Shown: positions 1-9,278, numbered from the stretch's first letter. The stretch is 64,000 nucleotides of DNA from Akkermansiaceae bacterium (GCA_019634595.1 JAHCBC010000002.1:1-64000), one strand, 5' to 3'. The notes: generated by a model from the sequence alone, not told the origin. A program made the numbers and translations.

Positions 1-48
1 CCCCCGCAGGTCAATGTCTTTTTGAATAGTTTTTTGGAATTTGTTCAT
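1..48 (-). CDS. Possible 5' end of a gene running off the left edge
   Basis: Reading leftward from an ATG at 48, sixteen codons are open to the window edge; the peptide begins MNKFQKTIQKDIDLRG. The region to its right is AT-rich and free of other genes, which would suit a promoter. No clear ribosome binding site lies upstream of the ATG. Sixteen residues are too few to name a family, and the open frame could be chance. Confidence 0.25.
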   Translation of the reverse strand, partial: MNKFQKTIQKDIDLRG

Positions 49-511
49 GAGTTTTCAGCAACCTATTAAAAAACAGATACTTATGGATTGAATTTTTTCT
101 TCGGAAATTTGTTCTGAAGGCCGGGAAGTGGCGGAAAATGCCTTGTGAAAATACAAATACAGGGGGGGACGGCATTGGGGAATCACGCGAGAAGACTCAT
201 CGAGCAACACCTTTGAAGATACATGTGACTTAACGTCAATTAGTTGACGAAATTCCAACCCTCTCATAGTCGGCTTTCAACATTGGCGAGGTGCCGGAAA
301 TGCGAATCCGGAAGACGAGGTACGGCTGAATCCCCGAGGATGAAGTGTCGGCGGAGGGGACGTGGAAGGCGCTGGAATCAGCAGTTGCGTTCAGTATTTG
401 GGAATAAAACGACTGTTCCAGGCTCCGTAATTTCGATAGTTCCACTCCGTTCGAACTTCCAGACGCCTACTCCGGGCCGAGTTCCCAATCCGCCAGCCTC
501 TTCTCCTTCTC
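49..511. other. Intergenic region upstream of the RND operon
   Basis: No convincing gene is seen here on either strand. The left 250 bases are AT-rich and probably hold leader or promoter sequence for the efflux operon to the right and for any gene leaving the window to the left. No consensus -35/-10 pair with normal spacing could be picked out with confidence. Confidence 0.5.
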
Positions 512-3500
512 ATGTGGATCGTCCGCTTCGCACTTCGCTTCCGTTACACCATCGGAGTCTTCGCCATTCTCATCCTCCTTTTCGGTGTCATGTCCGCACG
601 CCGGATGTCCACGGACATCCTGCCTACCGTAGAGAGTCCAGAGATCACACTGGTATGGACCTACAGCGGTCTGAACGCAAAGGAGATGGCGTCAAAGCTC
701 ACTTCGTTCTCGGAGATCGCCACACTCAATAATGTCGATGACCTGCTGGAGGTCCGCTCTGAAACGACCAACGGCGTGGGTCTGGTGAAGCTGAAATTCC
801 AGCCCTACGTGAAGATCGAGATGGCGCTGACCCAAGCGACCGCCGTTTCACAGACGATCCTGAGGCGGATGCCCAGCGGCACGACCCCGCCCCTCATCGT
901 CCAGACCAGCCCATCCAGCGTGCCGATCATCCAACTGGTCGTCTCTTCCGATTCGATGACGGATGGCCAGCTCTATGACTACGCACGGCTGGCGCTGCGC
1001 GCGCAGCTCCAGAGCATCCCCGGCATGCGGATTTCCCTGCCTTACGGCGGAGCTTCCCGCCAGGTCACCATTGATCTGAATCCCGAGGCGTTGAACGCCT
1101 TTGATCTTTCCCCTGCGGATGTGAACCGCGCCGTCGGCACGCAGAACCTCACGCTGCCATCCGGCATCCTCCGCGAGAACGACCGCGAGCTGCCGGTGGC
1201 CATCAACGCCAGCCCGGAATCCGTGGATGCTTTCCTGGATCTGCCGATCAAGACGGTCGCCGGCCGCATCGTCCTCCTGCGGGATGTGGCGAACGTCCGT
1301 GACGGCGAGGCGCTCTCCACGAACGTCGCCAGGCTCAACGGCCAGAACGCGGTGATGGTTTCCGTGATGAAGCTGGGCAGCTCATCTACGGTGGACATCG
1401 TAGATGGCATCCTCGCCAGGATGGATGAGATCCGGAAAGCCGCTCCGGAAGGGGTGCGGGTGGAGCCCATCTTCGACCAATCCGTTTTCGTGAAGGCGGC
1501 CACCGCCTCCGTGTTGAAGGAGATCGTCCTCGTGGGTTCCCTCGTCGCACTCGTCGTGATGCTGTTCCTGGGTTCCTACCGCTCGACGCTCATCGTGCTG
1601 ACCTCCATCCCGCTCGCCCTGCTGTGCTCCATCATGGGCCTCAACCTCGCGGGCGCCACCTTCAACCTCATGACTCTGGGCGGCCTTTCCCTGGTCATCG
1701 GCATCCTGGTGGACAACGCGCTGGTGGAGATCGAGAACATCAAGCGCCAGATCTCCCTGGGCAAGACCGTGCGCCAGGCGATCCTCGACGGCGCGGCGCA
1801 GGTCGCCTTCCCTGAGTTCGTCTCCACGCTGGGCATCTGCATCGTGTTCATGCCCATCTTCATGCTGACGGGCACCGCCGCCTTCGTGTTCAAGCCCCTC
1901 GCGCTGGCGGTCATCTTCGCCATGGCCGCGAGCTACCTGCTCTCCCGCACGCTGGTTCCCACACTGGCGTTCATGATGCTTCCTTCCGAAGTGGAGGCGG
2001 AGAAAAAGCCACCGGGCATCCTGCGGAAACTCCACCACGGGATCGAGTCCGCCGTGGACCGCCTCGCCGCATTCCAAGGGAAGATCCTCGGCCTGTTCCT
2101 GCGGCGCTGGATTCTCATCGCGCTGATCCTGGCCGGTGTTTTCGCCACCGGATTGTTCTCCGCAAAGCATCTGAAGCGTGAGTTCTTCCCCGTGACGGAC
2201 GCCGGACTGATGAGCCTTTTCCTGCGCGTGCCGGAGGGTACCCGGATCGAGGACACCGGCCGCGTGTTCGCGGAAGTCCACCGCGAGATCCGCCGGATCA
2301 TCCCCGCCACGGAGCTGGAGTTCGTCGCGGAAAACATCGGCGCCCCATTTTCGGTGAACCAGGCGTGGGTTCCCTCCACCGCGGTGGGTTCCTATGACGG
2401 GGAAATCCTCGTGCAGTTGAAGAAAGGCCACCAGCCGACCGCCGGTTACATGGCGCAGGTGAGGACCATGCTGAAGGAGAAGTTCCCCACCATCCAGTCC
2501 TTCTTCCGCCCTGCGGATGCGACCAGCCAGACGCTCGCCTCCGGCTCCCCCACCACCTTCGAGGTGCGCTTCGTGGGGCGTGACGTTCCCGGAAATGTGA
2601 AGCTGGCGAAGGAACTGGTGGACCGCTTCAAAAAAGTGCCGGGAGCGGTGGATGTCACCCTCCGCGAGGTGCTGGGTCTTCCGGAATTCTATCTTGAGAT
2701 CGACCGCATCAAGGCCGCGCAGCTCGGTGTCACCCAGCAGGACGCCGTTTCCTCCTTGCTCACCTTCCTGGGTTCCGGCGGCAGCGTCTCCTCCAGCTTC
2801 TGGTCGGACCCGGTCAATGGCTCCTCCTATGAAGTGCAGATCCTCGCCCCCCCGGCGAAGGTCGATTCATCGGAAATGTTGCTCCAGCTCCCCATCCGTC
2901 CATCCGGCGGAGGGGAGCCGGTCCTGCTCGGCGCGTTCGCCAAACTCAGCGAACGGAAGAATCCAGCCAGCGTCTCCCGCTCCACCATGCTCCCCACCTA
3001 CACCGTGGTGGCGAACCTCCAGGACCGCGACCTGGGAGCGGTGACCACGGATCTCGAAAAGATCCTCACGGACCTCCGGAAACATCTCAAGCCCAGCAAC
3101 CGCATCGAGCTGGCGGGCCAGGCCGCGTTGATGCGCTCCGCCTACGGTGAGCTTCTCACCGGTCTGGTGCTTTCCGCGGTGCTCGTCTTCCTGGTCATGG
3201 TGGTGAACTTCCAGTCATGGTCCATGCCTTTCATCGCCATCAGCGGTCTGCCCGTCGCTGTCTCCGGCGCGGCATTCGCCCTCTGGCTCACCGGCACCCC
3301 GTTGAGCGTCCCCGCGCTCATGGGCATCATCATGGTGGTGGGGGTCTCCACGGCGAACAGCGTGCTTGTGACCAGCTTCGCCCGCGACCGGTGGGCGGAT
3401 GGACTTGCCGGCCCCGCCGCCGCACTGGAAGCGGCCACCACCCGCCTCCGGCCGGTGATGATGACCGCCATGGCGATGATCCTGGGCGTCATTCCCATGG

Positions 3501-3688
3501 CCATCGGCCACGGGGAGGGCGGGGAGCAGAACGCCCCGCTGGGCCGCGCGGTCATCGGCGGCCTCGTCTTCGGCACCATGGCATCCCTTTTCCTCGTGCC
3601 CACCGTCTTCGCCTGGATGAAGCGCCGCATCCACTCGGACAAGCCACATCCCGCCGACACCGTCACGGCAGGGCCACCCGCCCATTGA
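512..3688 (+). CDS. RND-family efflux transporter permease (AcrB/HAE-like)
   Basis: An inner-membrane, proton-driven RND pump subunit of 1058 residues, the usual length for the family. It starts with a membrane helix (about residues 9-28), then a large periplasmic porter loop, a block of helices around 335-480, and repeats this topology in the second half (helix near 535, block near 870-1040), the internal duplication typical of RND pumps. The proton-relay helix carries VDNALVEIEN around residue 400, so only the first Asp of the AcrB Asp-Asp pair is kept and the second is Asn; Asn here occurs in other RND branches. The partner adaptor gene follows 47 bases downstream. Substrate cannot be told from sequence. 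Confidence 0.93.
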   Translation: MWIVRFALRFRYTIGVFAILILLFGVMSARRMSTDILPTVESPEITLVWTYSGLNAKEMASKLTSFSEIATLNNVDDLLEVRSETTNGVGLVKLKFQPYVKIEMALTQATAVSQTILRRMPSGTTPPLIVQTSPSSVPIIQLVVSSDSMTDGQLYDYARLALRAQLQSIPGMRISLPYGGASRQVTIDLNPEALNAFDLSPADVNRAVGTQNLTLPSGILRENDRELPVAINASPESVDAFLDLPIKTVAGRIVLLRDVANVRDGEALSTNVARLNGQNAVMVSVMKLGSSSTVDIVDGILARMDEIRKAAPEGVRVEPIFDQSVFVKAATASVLKEIVLVGSLVALVVMLFLGSYRSTLIVLTSIPLALLCSIMGLNLAGATFNLMTLGGLSLVIGILVDNALVEIENIKRQISLGKTVRQAILDGAAQVAFPEFVSTLGICIVFMPIFMLTGTAAFVFKPLALAVIFAMAASYLLSRTLVPTLAFMMLPSEVEAEKKPPGILRKLHHGIESAVDRLAAFQGKILGLFLRRWILIALILAGVFATGLFSAKHLKREFFPVTDAGLMSLFLRVPEGTRIEDTGRVFAEVHREIRRIIPATELEFVAENIGAPFSVNQAWVPSTAVGSYDGEILVQLKKGHQPTAGYMAQVRTMLKEKFPTIQSFFRPADATSQTLASGSPTTFEVRFVGRDVPGNVKLAKELVDRFKKVPGAVDVTLREVLGLPEFYLEIDRIKAAQLGVTQQDAVSSLLTFLGSGGSVSSSFWSDPVNGSSYEVQILAPPAKVDSSEMLLQLPIRPSGGGEPVLLGAFAKLSERKNPASVSRSTMLPTYTVVANLQDRDLGAVTTDLEKILTDLRKHLKPSNRIELAGQAALMRSAYGELLTGLVLSAVLVFLVMVVNFQSWSMPFIAISGLPVAVSGAAFALWLTGTPLSVPALMGIIMVVGVSTANSVLVTSFARDRWADGLAGPAAALEAATTRLRPVMMTAMAMILGVIPMAIGHGEGGEQNAPLGRAVIGGLVFGTMASLFLVPTVFAWMKRRIHSDKPHPADTVTAGPPAH

Positions 3689-3735
3689 AATCGCCCGTTC
3701 CTGAACTACACTCCAGCCCGTCACTCCTTCATTCC

Positions 3736-4821
3736 ATGAAATCCACCGCCGCATCCCTGTTCCTCGCGCTTTCCGCGATCCACAGTGCGACCGCCCAGCA
3801 ACCGGCCGAAGTCCGCACCGCCCACCCCGCCGCTCCGGAGGGCGAAGTCGTGCTTCAGGCGACCGGACGCACCGCTCCGGCGAAGCAAGCCCGCCTTTTC
3901 TCCCGCGCCACCGGCATCATCAGCGAGCGCCGCGTCGATATCGGCGACCGGGTGAAGGAAGGGGACATCCTCGCCGTCATCGCCGCCCCTGAGATTCTCC
4001 ACGGGATCGACGCCGCGAAAGCGAAGGTGGAACAGATGAAGGCCCGCAAGGAACTGGCCGCAGCCCTGCTTTCCCGCGGTGAATCCCTCGCCGCCAGCAA
4101 CGCCTTTTCAAAAGAGACTCTGGACGAACGGCGCTCCACCACCAAAACCGCCGAGGCGGACCTGCTCGCCGCCGAAGCGGATCTGCGCTCGCTGGAGGAA
4201 ATGCAGCGCTTCCTGATCATCCGCGCGCCCTTCGACGGCACCATCACGGCACGCCGCGTGGACACCGGGGATCATGTGATCGGGGACCAGGCATCGGAGA
4301 ACGCCTGGCTCTTTGACATCGCGCAGTTGAAGGAACTCCGCATGGTCCTTTTCGTTCCGCCTGCGACCGCCCTGCGGATCCACAATGGCGAGGATGCGAG
4401 CGTCCATTTCAGCGACATCCCGGGCCGGGAGTTTTCCGGAAAAGTCAGCCGGTCCAGCGGCATGATCGACAGCGTCTCCGGCACCATGCAGGTGGAACTC
4501 ACCCTTCCGAACGCGGATTTCACCCTGCCAGCGGGACTTTCCGGCATCGCCAAAATCAAATCGCAGGCGGCAAACGCGGTTCTCATGATCCCGTCGAATG
4601 CCGTCGCCAACCGCGACGGCATTCCGAACGTCGCCTTGGTGGAGAACGGCAAGGTGAAATTCCAGGCCATCAAGCCGGGCCGCACCATCGGGCCGAAAAT
4701 TGAGATCCTTTCCGGCATCACCGCGGAAGGCCAGGTCATCATCAGCCCGAACTCCCTGCTGCGCGACGGAGATCCCGTGAACGCCACTCCGATGGCCGTC
4801 GCCGTGAAGAAAGGTTCCTGA
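3736..4821 (+). CDS. RND efflux periplasmic adaptor (membrane fusion protein, HlyD family)
   Basis: A periplasmic adaptor of 361 residues that would link the preceding RND pump to an outer-membrane channel. The chosen ATG at 3736 opens a good signal peptide ending near SATA-QQ (residue 20); the frame is open further upstream but that part only overlaps the pump gene. A split biotinyl-lipoyl domain (about 40-80 and 150-175) flanks a Lys/Glu/Arg-rich helical hairpin, followed by a beta-barrel domain (about 195-280) and a membrane-proximal domain. The order pump-then-adaptor is the reverse of acrAB. No TolC-like gene is found nearby, so an unlinked outer-membrane factor is presumed. Confidence 0.9.
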   Translation: MKSTAASLFLALSAIHSATAQQPAEVRTAHPAAPEGEVVLQATGRTAPAKQARLFSRATGIISERRVDIGDRVKEGDILAVIAAPEILHGIDAAKAKVEQMKARKELAAALLSRGESLAASNAFSKETLDERRSTTKTAEADLLAAEADLRSLEEMQRFLIIRAPFDGTITARRVDTGDHVIGDQASENAWLFDIAQLKELRMVLFVPPATALRIHNGEDASVHFSDIPGREFSGKVSRSSGMIDSVSGTMQVELTLPNADFTLPAGLSGIAKIKSQAANAVLMIPSNAVANRDGIPNVALVENGKVKFQAIKPGRTIGPKIEILSGITAEGQVIISPNSLLRDGDPVNATPMAVAVKKGS

Positions 4822-4851
4822 TTTGCTGGCATTCGGAGATTTCACCGGGCG

Positions 4852-6192
4852 ATGATCGCGCGGATGAAATCCCGCCTGCTGTTCGTGGCGATGAGCGGGG
4901 TCCGCGTCCGTGACCCCGGGCTACTTGCTTTGGGCCTGACGCTCCCGGGGTTCGTCGAACGCAGCAAGGTCATCGCCTCCCTGCCCAGCCTGGGTCTGCT
5001 GACGCTGGCGGCACGGACGCCCGATGACTGGGACATCGCTTACCGGGAATACGACGAGCTGCCGGAAAACGCCGCTGAATCCATCCGGGATGAAGGATTC
5101 GGAGTCGTCGCGCTCTCCTCCCTCACCGCCCGGATCACGGAGACCTACCGCCTCGCCGCGGAGCTGCGCGCCGCAGGCATCCTGGTCATCCTCGGAGGTC
5201 TCCACGTCAGCGCCATGCCCGAGGAGGCAGCCGCACATGCGGACATCGTTGTCCAGGGTGAGGGCGAGCCGGTATGGGAAACCGTGCTGCGGGACGTGAA
5301 GAGGGGAAATTACCTGCCTGTCTACGCTTCGACGGACGTTCCTTCCCCCACCCACTTCACTCCCGGCCAGCCCGTTCCCCGTTACGATCTTCTCGATCCC
5401 TCGCGCTACAACCGCCTCACCCTCCAGACCACCCGGGGCTGCCCGCTCCATTGTTCCTTCTGCGCAGCCTCCCGGACCATCAGCCCTTACCGGAAGAAGC
5501 CCATCCCGCAGATCCGGCGGGAACTGGAGGCGATCCTGGAAATCTGGCCCGAGCCATTCATCGAGCTGGCGGACGACAACACCTTTGTGGACAAGCGCTG
5601 GAGCCGGGAGCTGGTCGCGCTCCTTTCCGACTATCCCATCCGCTGGTTCACCGAGTCCGACATATCCCTCGCCGGGGATCCGGCCCTACTGGAGGCGCTC
5701 GCACGCTCAGGCTGTGCACAGGTGCTCATCGGGCTGGAATCCGCGAATCCCGGCTCCGTCCGGGGGATCGACACCCGCAACTGGAAACACCTCCGCCATT
5801 CCGGCTACCGGGAGTCCATCCGGACCATCCAAGACCATGGCATCACCGTGAACGGCTGCTTCATCCTGGGATTCGACCACGATGACGCATCCATTTTCCC
5901 TTCCACGCTGGAGTGCATCGACAGCCTCGGCCTGGCGGAGGTCCAGATCACCCTGCTGACGCCCTTCCCCGGTACATCCCTCCGGCAACAACTGGTGGAG
6001 GAAAACCGCCTGCTTCCCGGAAAGGGCTGGGACCACTATACTCTTTTCGACCTGACCTTCCGCCCCGCCCGGATGTCGGTGGACGAGCTCCACGAAGGAT
6101 TCCGCTCGCTGATGCGACAGACTTACTCGGAAGAACGTGTCCGGCATCGCAAAAGCATCGTCCGCCAGTGCCTGAAAAACCTCAGAAAATGA
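4852..6192 (+). CDS. B12-binding domain radical SAM protein
   Basis: A 446-residue cobalamin-dependent radical SAM enzyme. The N-terminal 150 residues form a B12-binding-like Rossmann region, with GGLHVSAMPEEA near 120, typical of the family. The radical SAM core begins at about 185 and has the cluster motif C197-x3-C201-x2-C204 (CPLHCSFC), followed by an ELADDNTF segment. Family members carry out methylations or rearrangements on poorly activated carbons, for example in lipid or tetrapyrrole metabolism; the substrate here is unknown. The next gene overlaps its stop codon by ATGA, so the two are probably translated together. A start at Met5 is also possible. Confidence 0.88.
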   Translation: MIARMKSRLLFVAMSGVRVRDPGLLALGLTLPGFVERSKVIASLPSLGLLTLAARTPDDWDIAYREYDELPENAAESIRDEGFGVVALSSLTARITETYRLAAELRAAGILVILGGLHVSAMPEEAAAHADIVVQGEGEPVWETVLRDVKRGNYLPVYASTDVPSPTHFTPGQPVPRYDLLDPSRYNRLTLQTTRGCPLHCSFCAASRTISPYRKKPIPQIRRELEAILEIWPEPFIELADDNTFVDKRWSRELVALLSDYPIRWFTESDISLAGDPALLEALARSGCAQVLIGLESANPGSVRGIDTRNWKHLRHSGYRESIRTIQDHGITVNGCFILGFDHDDASIFPSTLECIDSLGLAEVQITLLTPFPGTSLRQQLVEENRLLPGKGWDHYTLFDLTFRPARMSVDELHEGFRSLMRQTYSEERVRHRKSIVRQCLKNLRK

Positions 6193-6923
6193 ACCCATCA
6201 CCCACACTCGCCGCCTTCTGGTGGAGGCTCCTCACCTTCCGCGCCAGTCATGAGGACTACCGGTCCCTCAGCCACCGTCATCTCCTCGCTGGTCTCCTCG
6301 TCACGTGGGTGGTGGGTATGGGGCGCTACTGGGATGACCCGAAAGCCAGCCTGCTGCAGCATCTGGGCGTGGGGTCCGTCGCGTATGTTTTCCTGCTCTC
6401 GGGGCTGCTGTGGCTGATCTGCAAGCCCGTCGCTCCACGGCATGTCAGCTACATGAACCTGCTGACCTTCATCACGCTGACCTCGGCACCCGCCGCGCTC
6501 TACGCCATTCCCATCGAAAAATGGGTCACTCTGCCGACCGCGAATCAGGTCAACCTGTGGTTTCTCGTCATCGTCGCTACCTGGAGGGTGGTGCTGTATT
6601 TCCACTACCTTTTCCGCGCTTGCAGGATGAGCGGCGCACAAGTCTTCACCTGCGGACTGATGCCCCTCTCGCTGATCTTCATTTCGCTGCTTTCGCTGAA
6701 CCTGCACCATGTTGTGTTCAACATCATGGGCGGCATCCGCGAAGCGGACAAAACCTCCCAGGACGCCGCCTACGGACTGCTCTTCACCATGTCGGTATTT
6801 TCCTTCCCGGTTTCCATCGGCTGCACCCTCAGTTGGCTGATCATGGTCATTAACAACCTCCGCAAACACCTGCAGGCGAAAAAACGTGAGGTGGCTGATC
6901 CCGGTTCACAGGACCTCGAATGA
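6189..6923 (+). CDS. Polytopic membrane protein of unknown function
   Basis: A 244-residue integral membrane protein with hydrophobic segments near residues 28-45, 60-80, 90-110, 125-145, 155-180 and 200-225, ending in a Lys/Arg-rich cytoplasmic-like tail. The start is fixed by the ATGA overlap with the radical SAM gene; this coupling is the main clue to function, suggesting it handles or houses the product of that enzyme. No family could be recognised by eye. The gene ends only 16 bases before a convergent S4-domain gene. Confidence 0.75.
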   Translation: MNPSPTLAAFWWRLLTFRASHEDYRSLSHRHLLAGLLVTWVVGMGRYWDDPKASLLQHLGVGSVAYVFLLSGLLWLICKPVAPRHVSYMNLLTFITLTSAPAALYAIPIEKWVTLPTANQVNLWFLVIVATWRVVLYFHYLFRACRMSGAQVFTCGLMPLSLIFISLLSLNLHHVVFNIMGGIREADKTSQDAAYGLLFTMSVFSFPVSIGCTLSWLIMVINNLRKHLQAKKREVADPGSQDLE

Positions 6924-6939
6924 GCCGGGACACTCTCCT

Positions 6940-7314
6940 TTATTCCCAGAAACCGCGGATCCTCCCGATCTGACGGCGCTCCTTTTTCGTGGGGCGGCCG
7001 CCTGCATCGCGCCTGTCCTGAAGGGCCTGTTTGTTCGCCGCCACCACGGAGGGATCCGTCAATTCTTCGTAGCAGGCCTGGGCCAACGGCGCACCGACGC
7101 GTTTCTCGATCAGGCCCAGCACGCGGATCACCCGCTGGCCGGGACCATCGGGAAAGGGCAGCTCGATCACATCGCCCGGGCGCAGACCCGTGGCCGGCTT
7201 CACCAAGTGCCCCGCACGGCGGATCTTCTCCAGTTCGCAGATGTTCGCCGCTTGTGACCTGGTCTTGAAAAACCGGGTGGCCCACAGCCATTTGTCCGCT
7301 CGCTCACTATCCAT
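6940..7314 (-). CDS. S4-domain RNA-binding protein (Hsp15/HslR-like)
   Basis: A small basic protein of 124 residues whose first 60 residues form an S4 RNA-binding fold: RADKWLWATRFFKTRSQA at the start, then the KPATGLRPGDVIELP strand-turn region. Length and order match the Hsp15 family, which in E. coli binds the free 50S subunit carrying a stalled nascent chain and helps recycle it. The C-terminal tail GGRPTKKERRQ is strongly basic, also as in that family. It is transcribed away from the exonuclease gene to its right, so the intervening 100 bases probably hold both promoters. Confidence 0.88.
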   Translation of the reverse strand: MDSERADKWLWATRFFKTRSQAANICELEKIRRAGHLVKPATGLRPGDVIELPFPDGPGQRVIRVLGLIEKRVGAPLAQACYEELTDPSVVAANKQALQDRRDAGGRPTKKERRQIGRIRGFWE

Positions 7315-7418
7315 GGATTCCGCGGAAACCTACGGTGGATTCCCGCCCGCGGCGAGGAGTCTTTGCCCTTTGGTCCGCAGGCTTGCCCAGCGGACCCGCC
7401 CACACTACATCATCCTCC

Positions 7419-7985
7419 GTGGCCGGAAAAAATATCGTCTATTTCGATCTCGAAACGCAGCGGAGCGGCAATGATGTCGGCGGCTTCGCCAACAAGAACA
7501 AGATGGGTGTCTCCGTGGCGGTCACCTACAGCACCGCCCGCGGGACCTACGAAATCTATCCTGAAAGCGAGATGGACAAGCTGGGGGAGGAACTCGTCCG
7601 CGCGGACCTGGTCGTCGGATGGAACCACATCTACTTCGACTACCCTGTTCTCCAACCCTACATTTTCCACACCCTGGCGGAGCAAACCATCAACCTGGAC
7701 ATGATGGCGGACCTGGAGACGAAGCTCGGCTTCCGCCTGAAGCTCGACTCCGTGGCCTCCGCATCACTCGGCGCGGGCAAGAGCGCAGATGGCCTCGACG
7801 CCCTGAAATGGTGGCAGGAACACAAAAAAACCGGCAACTATGAGCCACTGCGGAAAATCGCGGAATACTGCGCCTTCGATGTGAAAGTGACCCGCCTCGT
7901 CCACGAATACGCCCTGCAGCACGGGAAACTCAAGTATGATGACCGCAGCGGCGGGATCAGCGAGATCGCCGTGGACTGGGCCTGA
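7419..7985 (+). CDS. Stand-alone RNase H-like 3'-5' exonuclease (DEDDy type)
   Basis: A 188-residue ribonuclease H-like fold. With the GTG at 7419 as start, the first motif IVYFDLET gives D10 and E12, the second motif GWNHIYFDYP gives D74, and YCAFD (Y150, D154) matches the Exo III Y-x3-D motif, so all four metal-binding acids and the Tyr of DEDDy exonucleases appear present. Such domains are usually part of polymerases or helicases; here there is nothing else attached. An in-frame GTG at 7335 would add 28 residues of low-complexity sequence that does not look structured, so the later start is preferred. The substrate (DNA or RNA) is unknown. Confidence 0.8.
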   Translation: MAGKNIVYFDLETQRSGNDVGGFANKNKMGVSVAVTYSTARGTYEIYPESEMDKLGEELVRADLVVGWNHIYFDYPVLQPYIFHTLAEQTINLDMMADLETKLGFRLKLDSVASASLGAGKSADGLDALKWWQEHKKTGNYEPLRKIAEYCAFDVKVTRLVHEYALQHGKLKYDDRSGGISEIAVDWA

Positions 7986-7990
7986 GAGCC

Positions 7991-8098
7991 TCAGGCCCAA
8001 CCGACCATCTGGAGCACCTTGTAGACCGTATAGAGGAAGGTGATGATCAGCGCGACGAGGAAAATCTTCGTGGCGGTTTCGATGGAGCTGCGAGTCAT
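7991..8098 (-). CDS. 35-residue single-pass membrane microprotein
   Basis: A short reading frame starting at ATG (8096-8098) and ending with TGA gives a 35-residue peptide. A charged N terminus (MTRSSIETATK) is followed by one hydrophobic helix (IFLVALIITFLYTVY) and a short tail ending MVGWA. It sits between convergent genes, a few bases after the exonuclease stop. The charge layout and clean start and stop fit a real small membrane protein of the kind often missed in annotation, but there is no homology evidence. Confidence 0.5.
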   Translation of the reverse strand: MTRSSIETATKIFLVALIITFLYTVYKVLQMVGWA

Positions 8099-8147
8099 GG
8101 CGGCGCTCTCTTAAGCTTTCACCCGCCGGGAGCCAAGGGAAAACCCG

Positions 8148-9278
8148 TCACCTCCGGTTGGCGATCCGGTATTCCTTCGGAGTCACCCCGAAACGCTGCC
8201 TGAACAGATTCACCAGCGCGCTGGCCGTCCTGAATCCGGAACGCTCGGCGATTTCCTGGAGCGACAGGTCGGACGACGCCAGCAGCCTCGTCGCCAGATC
8301 AAAGTGGGCCTGCCAGATTTCCTCGTGCAAGGTCCGCCCGGTCAGCTTGCTGAAACGGCCCTCCAGGGAACGCCGGGAAATGGTGGTGGCCGCCACCACA
8401 TCCTTCACATTGATGGTCCGGAAAGCATTCTCCCGGATGAACTGGAGAGCGGAAACCACCGCCTCATCCTCGAAGGCGAAGACATTCGTCGATTGCCGCT
8501 CCACCACATGGGCGGGAGGGATCAGGATCGGCTTCTCCGGAACCGGGCCACCGCTGAAGATGTGGTTGAGCAGCTTGGCGGCTTCATAGCCGCGCCGCTC
8601 CATGTCCACCTCCAGGCTGGAAAGTGTGGGCGAAGAAAGCTCGCATAGCTGTTCGTAGTTCCCGATCCCCAGCACGGAGATCTCCCCCGGTACCCGGATT
8701 CCCATCCGCCAGCAGGCTTCGATCACCATGGATGCCTCGCGATCCCCCGTTGCCGCCAATCCCAATGGTCTGGAAAGACCTCCCAGCCATGCTTCCAGCC
8801 TGCCCTCATCCTTGGCGGAGCCGGAGAAGGCCGACGGCTCGATGCCCGCCTCCTTCGCCTTTGTGAAAAATCCTCTGCAGCGGCCTGCGGAAAGGGAGGC
8901 GTTCTTGTTTCCCACAAAGGCGAGATTCTTGAAGCCGCGGCCCAGCAGGAACTTCGCCGCCATCTCCCCGGTCGCTTCCGCATCACCGATCACGTCGATC
9001 AGACTCGAGTTCTCCACCCGTCCCGTCACATTGATGACGGGAATGTCACGGCTCTTCGCAGCATCACTGAAGCGGGTGTCAATGGCGGTGCAGATGATCG
9101 CATCCCCTTCCCAGGTTTTGACCAGATCCGCGAGCTCGTGGTTCTCGCGGTCAAAGAACGCCATCCTCCACTCCGGCTTCTGTTGGGCGTAGCGACTGAT
9201 GCCGTCCAGGATCTTGTGCCCATATCCATTTAGGGCATCAATCATCAGCCCTATGTGAAACGTCGTCCTCTTCGCCAT
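8148..9278 (-). CDS. XylR-type transcriptional regulator (LacI-like sensor plus AraC HTH)
   Basis: A 376-residue DNA-binding regulator. Residues about 8-265 form a LacI/periplasmic-binding-protein type sugar sensor (DALNGYGHKILDGISRY at the start, then VINVTGR, VGNKNASLSAGR and VLGIGNYEQLCELSSP). Residues about 275-376 form an AraC-type double helix-turn-helix, ending FRQRFGVTPKEYR, the family signature. This layout is that of E. coli XylR, and many Verrucomicrobiota carry large paralogous sets tied to carbohydrate use. The start at 9278 (MAKRTT) is chosen because the preceding 56 open codons have no family-like sequence. No sugar operon is adjacent, so the target is unknown. Confidence 0.88.
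   Translation of the reverse strand: MAKRTTFHIGLMIDALNGYGHKILDGISRYAQQKPEWRMAFFDRENHELADLVKTWEGDAIICTAIDTRFSDAAKSRDIPVINVTGRVENSSLIDVIGDAEATGEMAAKFLLGRGFKNLAFVGNKNASLSAGRCRGFFTKAKEAGIEPSAFSGSAKDEGRLEAWLGGLSRPLGLAATGDREASMVIEACWRMGIRVPGEISVLGIGNYEQLCELSSPTLSSLEVDMERRGYEAAKLLNHIFSGGPVPEKPILIPPAHVVERQSTNVFAFEDEAVVSALQFIRENAFRTINVKDVVAATTISRRSLEGRFSKLTGRTLHEEIWQAHFDLATRLLASSDLSLQEIAERSGFRTASALVNLFRQRFGVTPKEYRIANRR

Noticed and set aside
55..445. Two short minus-strand frames in the left intergenic region
   Set aside because: They overlap each other, have atypical composition and no domain, signal peptide or ribosome binding site.
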